A stretch of DNA of 64,000 bases. Origin: Desulfurivibrio alkaliphilus AHT 2 (GTDB taxonomy: Bacteria; Desulfobacterota; Desulfobulbia; Desulfobulbales; Desulfurivibrionaceae). The position numbers and the translations under genes were made by a program. The notes beneath the pieces were generated by a model. It searched no databases and had not been told where the DNA came from. It was given only the letters and a program-made list of their open reading frames with translations. The stretch spans positions 2,485,742-2,549,741 of the forward strand of contig NC_014216.1 in NCBI RefSeq assembly GCF_000092205.1. The letters run 5' to 3'. Numbering within the stretch: position 1 is the first letter of the stretch; every line of letters starts with the position of its first letter. Below, piece after piece: positions 61,352 to 64,000 of this stretch.

Positions 61352-62443
61352 ATGATGCTAATGACAGAAACACGAAGATCCGAAGCCCCTCAGCCCTGTG
61401 GCGAAGTTGTTGACCTATTTTGTGGTGTAGGTGCGCTGAGTCATGGCTTGCGAAATGCCGGACTTAAAATATTGGCCGGATATGATGTGGATGCTCGTTG
61501 CAAGTACGCATTTGAGACAAATAATTCAGCTAGCTTTTTCTCACGGGACGTAGGAAAGCTCACCGCAGCAGAGCTAAAGAGCCATTTCAGCGGAAATGTG
61601 CCATCAGTACTAGCGGGATGCGCCCCATGCCAACCGTTTTCCACATATAAACAGCGGTATGACGAAGACCCGCAATGGGGCCTTGTGCATAAGTTCGCTG
61701 AACTCGCAGTTCAGGTAGACCCCGACTTCGTAACCATGGAAAATGTTCCTGCGCTTTTGAGATACAAGAAAGGCATAGTCTTTGAGAAATTCTGTAAGAG
61801 CCTTACCAACGCTGGTTACAAAGTCGATTGGGTAATAGCAAGATGTGAAGAGTTTGGCGTGCCTCAAAGGCGTAGGCGATTGGTCGTGATCGCATCAAAA
61901 GAAGGTCAACATTGTCCTTTAAACCCCACTCACGCAGCAGCTGTGACCGTTCGTGATGCAATTTCCAGCCTAAGTAGATTGAATGCTGGCGAGTCTGACC
62001 CAAATGACCCTCTCCATACCGCAGCATCTTTGTCTGAAATCAACTTACGTCGAATACGTGCCTCTGTGCCTGGCGGAACGTGGCGTGACTGGCCGGAAGA
62101 ATTACGTGCGCCATGTCATCAACGCGTAACTGGTAAAACTTACCCAGGAGTGTACGCCAGAATGACGTGGGAAGAGCCCGCGCCCACGATGACAACACAG
62201 TGTTATGGGTATGGGAATGGTAGATTTGGACATCCTGAGCAAGATCGTGCCATTTCGTTACGGGAAGCAGCAATTTTGCAATCATTCCCTGCGGAGTATG
62301 AATTTCTACCACCCAATGAACGACATTCGTTCGCTGAGGTTGGTCGATGGATTGGAAACGCTGTTCCAGTCAAATTAGCCGAGGCTATAGGCCATTCTAT
62401 CACGCAATCCAGAGTAATCGGTGGTGAAGCCCATGACAGATAA
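61352..62443 (+). CDS. DNA (cytosine-5) methyltransferase
   Basis: This is a 363-residue C5 methyltransferase. Motif I is VDLFCGVGALSHGLR, the catalytic motif IV is LAGCAPCQPFSTY, motif VI is MENVPALL, motif VIII is QRRRRLVVIAS and motif X is IGNAVPVKLAEAIG. The length is near the family norm. The codon usage and AT content differ clearly from the core genes, indicating recent transfer. It overlaps the downstream GHKL ATPase by 11 bases. It probably protects host DNA within a restriction-type system. The start could also be an ATG three codons further in. Confidence 0.94.
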   Translation: MMLMTETRRSEAPQPCGEVVDLFCGVGALSHGLRNAGLKILAGYDVDARCKYAFETNNSASFFSRDVGKLTAAELKSHFSGNVPSVLAGCAPCQPFSTYKQRYDEDPQWGLVHKFAELAVQVDPDFVTMENVPALLRYKKGIVFEKFCKSLTNAGYKVDWVIARCEEFGVPQRRRRLVVIASKEGQHCPLNPTHAAAVTVRDAISSLSRLNAGESDPNDPLHTAASLSEINLRRIRASVPGGTWRDWPEELRAPCHQRVTGKTYPGVYARMTWEEPAPTMTTQCYGYGNGRFGHPEQDRAISLREAAILQSFPAEYEFLPPNERHSFAEVGRWIGNAVPVKLAEAIGHSITQSRVIGGEAHDR

Positions 62444-64000
62444 GGCAGGCTTCAATTTTGAAATTTCCTTGAGTGTGTTGAACCATCTTGGCCGCAACCT
62501 ATATCGGAATTTTATCACTGTCCTTGGGGAGGCCATCTCCAACGCATGGGATGCCGACGCGAAGAATGTTTGGATAGATATCGATCGTGAAAGCTCCACC
62601 TTTTCGATTCGCGATGATGGAATCGGCATGGACGCCGACGATTTTCAGAATAAATTCCTTAAGATTGGCTATTCCAAGAGAAAAGACGGCGGCATGAAGT
62701 CCGGGGAGAAAAGACCATTCATCGGAGCAAAGGGAATAGGAAAGTTAGCTTTGCTCTCATGTGCTAGACGTGTTTCGGTGTTTAGCCGTAAGGAAGGTGC
62801 CGAATATGTCGGTGGACTCATTGACAACTCCGATTTAGATCACGCAATTCAGAGTGATTTGACACCTGACAAGTATCCGTTGGAAGGCTTGAACTTCGAG
62901 TTGATCAACGGCATCGCCGACCAACACCCACATGGGACAGTTGTAGTCTTTGAGGAAACCAAGGAGCAAATCAGAAATTCAGTTGCCCATATAAAGAAGA
63001 TGCTCGCGCTCAGTTTTAGGTTCGCGCTGATCGACGAAGAGTTTTCGATCCATGTTAACGATGAAGAAGTTTCAATTCGAGACCTTAAGGATTTGGTGCA
63101 GAAGACGGAGTTTTTGTGGGACATTAATGATTGTCAGGATGACTTTATTGAGGCGTTAGCAAGCCTGAAGCACAAGAAGATCAATCTGACAACTGCGCTG
63201 GATATTTCTGGCTTTGTCGCATCTGTTGAACTGCCTCGTCACCTGAAAATTACTGGCACAGACGAGCGCGCGACCGTTGATCTCTTCGTGAATGGGCGAT
63301 TACGAGAAAAGAACCTTCTACGCCATATACCTACCCAGAGAATTGTTGAGAGTTATATTTACGGTCAAATTCACTTTGATGCTATGGATGCTGAGGGCAA
63401 GGATCCATTCACCAGCAGCCGTGAGGGAATCGTTGAAGACGATGAAAATTTTCAAGCGCTTCTGGATTACCTAAAAAGAGATGCGCTTCCTCGCATTTTC
63501 GATGATTGGGATAAATATCGATTGAAGCGTGGAGAGGAAGGAGATGTAGAGAACAAACGTAAAACGAAGAAACAGCGGAAGGCTCGCGATCTCTATACTG
63601 CCACTCAAGAAGAGTACAGACCAGAGGCCGGCGCGCCCGCTGGCGATAAAGTGGATGCTTGGTTAGACGATCTGAGGGACGACGCCGAATTTAACGTATC
63701 TGCTTACGTGGACTGCTTTCTTTCAGAGAATCTGGTTAGAAAATACCTTGATGACAAACAGGTCACGTTGAAAGAGGGTATCATAGCTGAAGCTGCGGCA
63801 TGGCGGGAACGTGAGGATAAGCGGAAGGGAGAAGCGAATATCAGTTTCAAGATTCGCAATTCTAACAGTGACTTAAGTTACCTAGGTATGGACGATCTAG
63901 CATTCAGTGTTGAAGGCAAGAAGGATGCAGGTAAAAGCCAATCACTTTGGTCCGACGCGATCTCGTATAGGCCTGTAAGAAATGTGGTAGGGCATACTGG
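62433..64000 (+). CDS. GHKL (MORC/MutL/Hsp90-like) ATPase, partial
   Basis: At least 522 residues are read without a stop to the right edge. The Bergerat ATP site is clear: N box VLGEAISNAWDADAKNVWID (split), G1 box IRDDGIGMDADDF, and a lid with GAKGIGKLALLSCARRV. A possible S5-like transducer (residues about 250-330) and a charged region (KRKTKKQRKARDLY) follow. It overlaps the methyltransferase by 11 bases (ATG inside its last codons). Bacterial GHKL ATPases next to C5 methyltransferases are known from MutL/MORC-like restriction systems, where they act as the ATPase arm. A nuclease partner would lie beyond the window. Confidence 0.88.
   Translation, partial: MTDKAGFNFEISLSVLNHLGRNLYRNFITVLGEAISNAWDADAKNVWIDIDRESSTFSIRDDGIGMDADDFQNKFLKIGYSKRKDGGMKSGEKRPFIGAKGIGKLALLSCARRVSVFSRKEGAEYVGGLIDNSDLDHAIQSDLTPDKYPLEGLNFELINGIADQHPHGTVVVFEETKEQIRNSVAHIKKMLALSFRFALIDEEFSIHVNDEEVSIRDLKDLVQKTEFLWDINDCQDDFIEALASLKHKKINLTTALDISGFVASVELPRHLKITGTDERATVDLFVNGRLREKNLLRHIPTQRIVESYIYGQIHFDAMDAEGKDPFTSSREGIVEDDENFQALLDYLKRDALPRIFDDWDKYRLKRGEEGDVENKRKTKKQRKARDLYTATQEEYRPEAGAPAGDKVDAWLDDLRDDAEFNVSAYVDCFLSENLVRKYLDDKQVTLKEGIIAEAAAWREREDKRKGEANISFKIRNSNSDLSYLGMDDLAFSVEGKKDAGKSQSLWSDAISYRPVRNVVGHT

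Noticed and set aside
55155-64000. A duplicated tRNA-Arg 3' end marking the far side of region 2
   Set aside because: I searched by eye for the last 20-30 bases of the tRNA in the rest of the window and found no second copy. The boundary, if any, lies beyond the window.

Overview
This is a GC-rich bacterial chromosome segment. The gene families fit a sulfur-metabolising member of the Desulfobacterota (Desulfobulbales, e.g. Desulfurivibrio-like): a NapH-type 4Fe-4S membrane protein, fused selenodomain-associated transferases, tandem RND pumps, and REP-like palindromes with GGGGACAG arms. This placement is inference from gene content and composition, because no 16S or marker gene is present.

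Left core region (1-20.5 kb). The end of a metal P-type ATPase is followed by a fused acyl-activating/carrier/acyltransferase enzyme, a TVP38-type membrane protein, a nucleoside deaminase and an HPP-family protein. Two RND efflux systems then diverge from one short regulatory region. Leftward run tetR, an adaptor and a pump. Rightward run an adaptor, a pump and a TolC-type outer-membrane channel. An NapH-like ferredoxin protein and a hybrid sensor kinase complete the region.

Island 1 (about 20,578-47,365). This is a 26.8 kb integrative element in the 3' end of a tRNA-Asn gene. A 45-bp exact copy of the tRNA 3' end marks the left junction and the intact tRNA marks the right one. GAGGTTGCAC repeats, probably integrase arm sites, lie inside both ends. 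The mobility module is integrase, an unknown protein, an AlpA-like regulator, a DUF3987/Toprim replication protein, a zinc-ribbon protein and a terminase small subunit. That is the layout of a phage satellite (PICI-like) with no capsid genes. The cargo is a complete type I BREX operon on the minus strand (HTH-brxA-brxB-brxC-[AlbA ATPase]-pglX-[AAA ATPase-DUF4276]-pglZ-brxL-[small membrane protein]), followed by a Panacea-domain gene with an unknown partner, and an IS256-family insertion with a 9-bp target duplication.

Middle core region (47.3-55.2 kb). It holds tRNA-Asn, tRNA-Pro, a fused glycosyltransferase-like enzyme, MTA phosphorylase, an AI-2E family transporter, branched-chain aminotransferase, groES-groEL and tRNA-Arg.

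Region 2 (55.3-64 kb, open on the right). This second accessory region lies directly downstream of tRNA-Arg. It has an iteron-like repeat field, a divergent XRE repressor, an HTH protein, a replication protein with a DnaA N-terminal-like domain, a tyrosine recombinase, two unknown coupled genes, HicAB with a near-consensus promoter that predicts a leaderless transcript, and a DNA cytosine methyltransferase coupled to a GHKL ATPase that runs off the window. Methyltransferase-GHKL pairs are known from MORC/MutL-like restriction systems.

Between core genes there is also a dispersed family of about 100-bp long inverted repeats (four copies).
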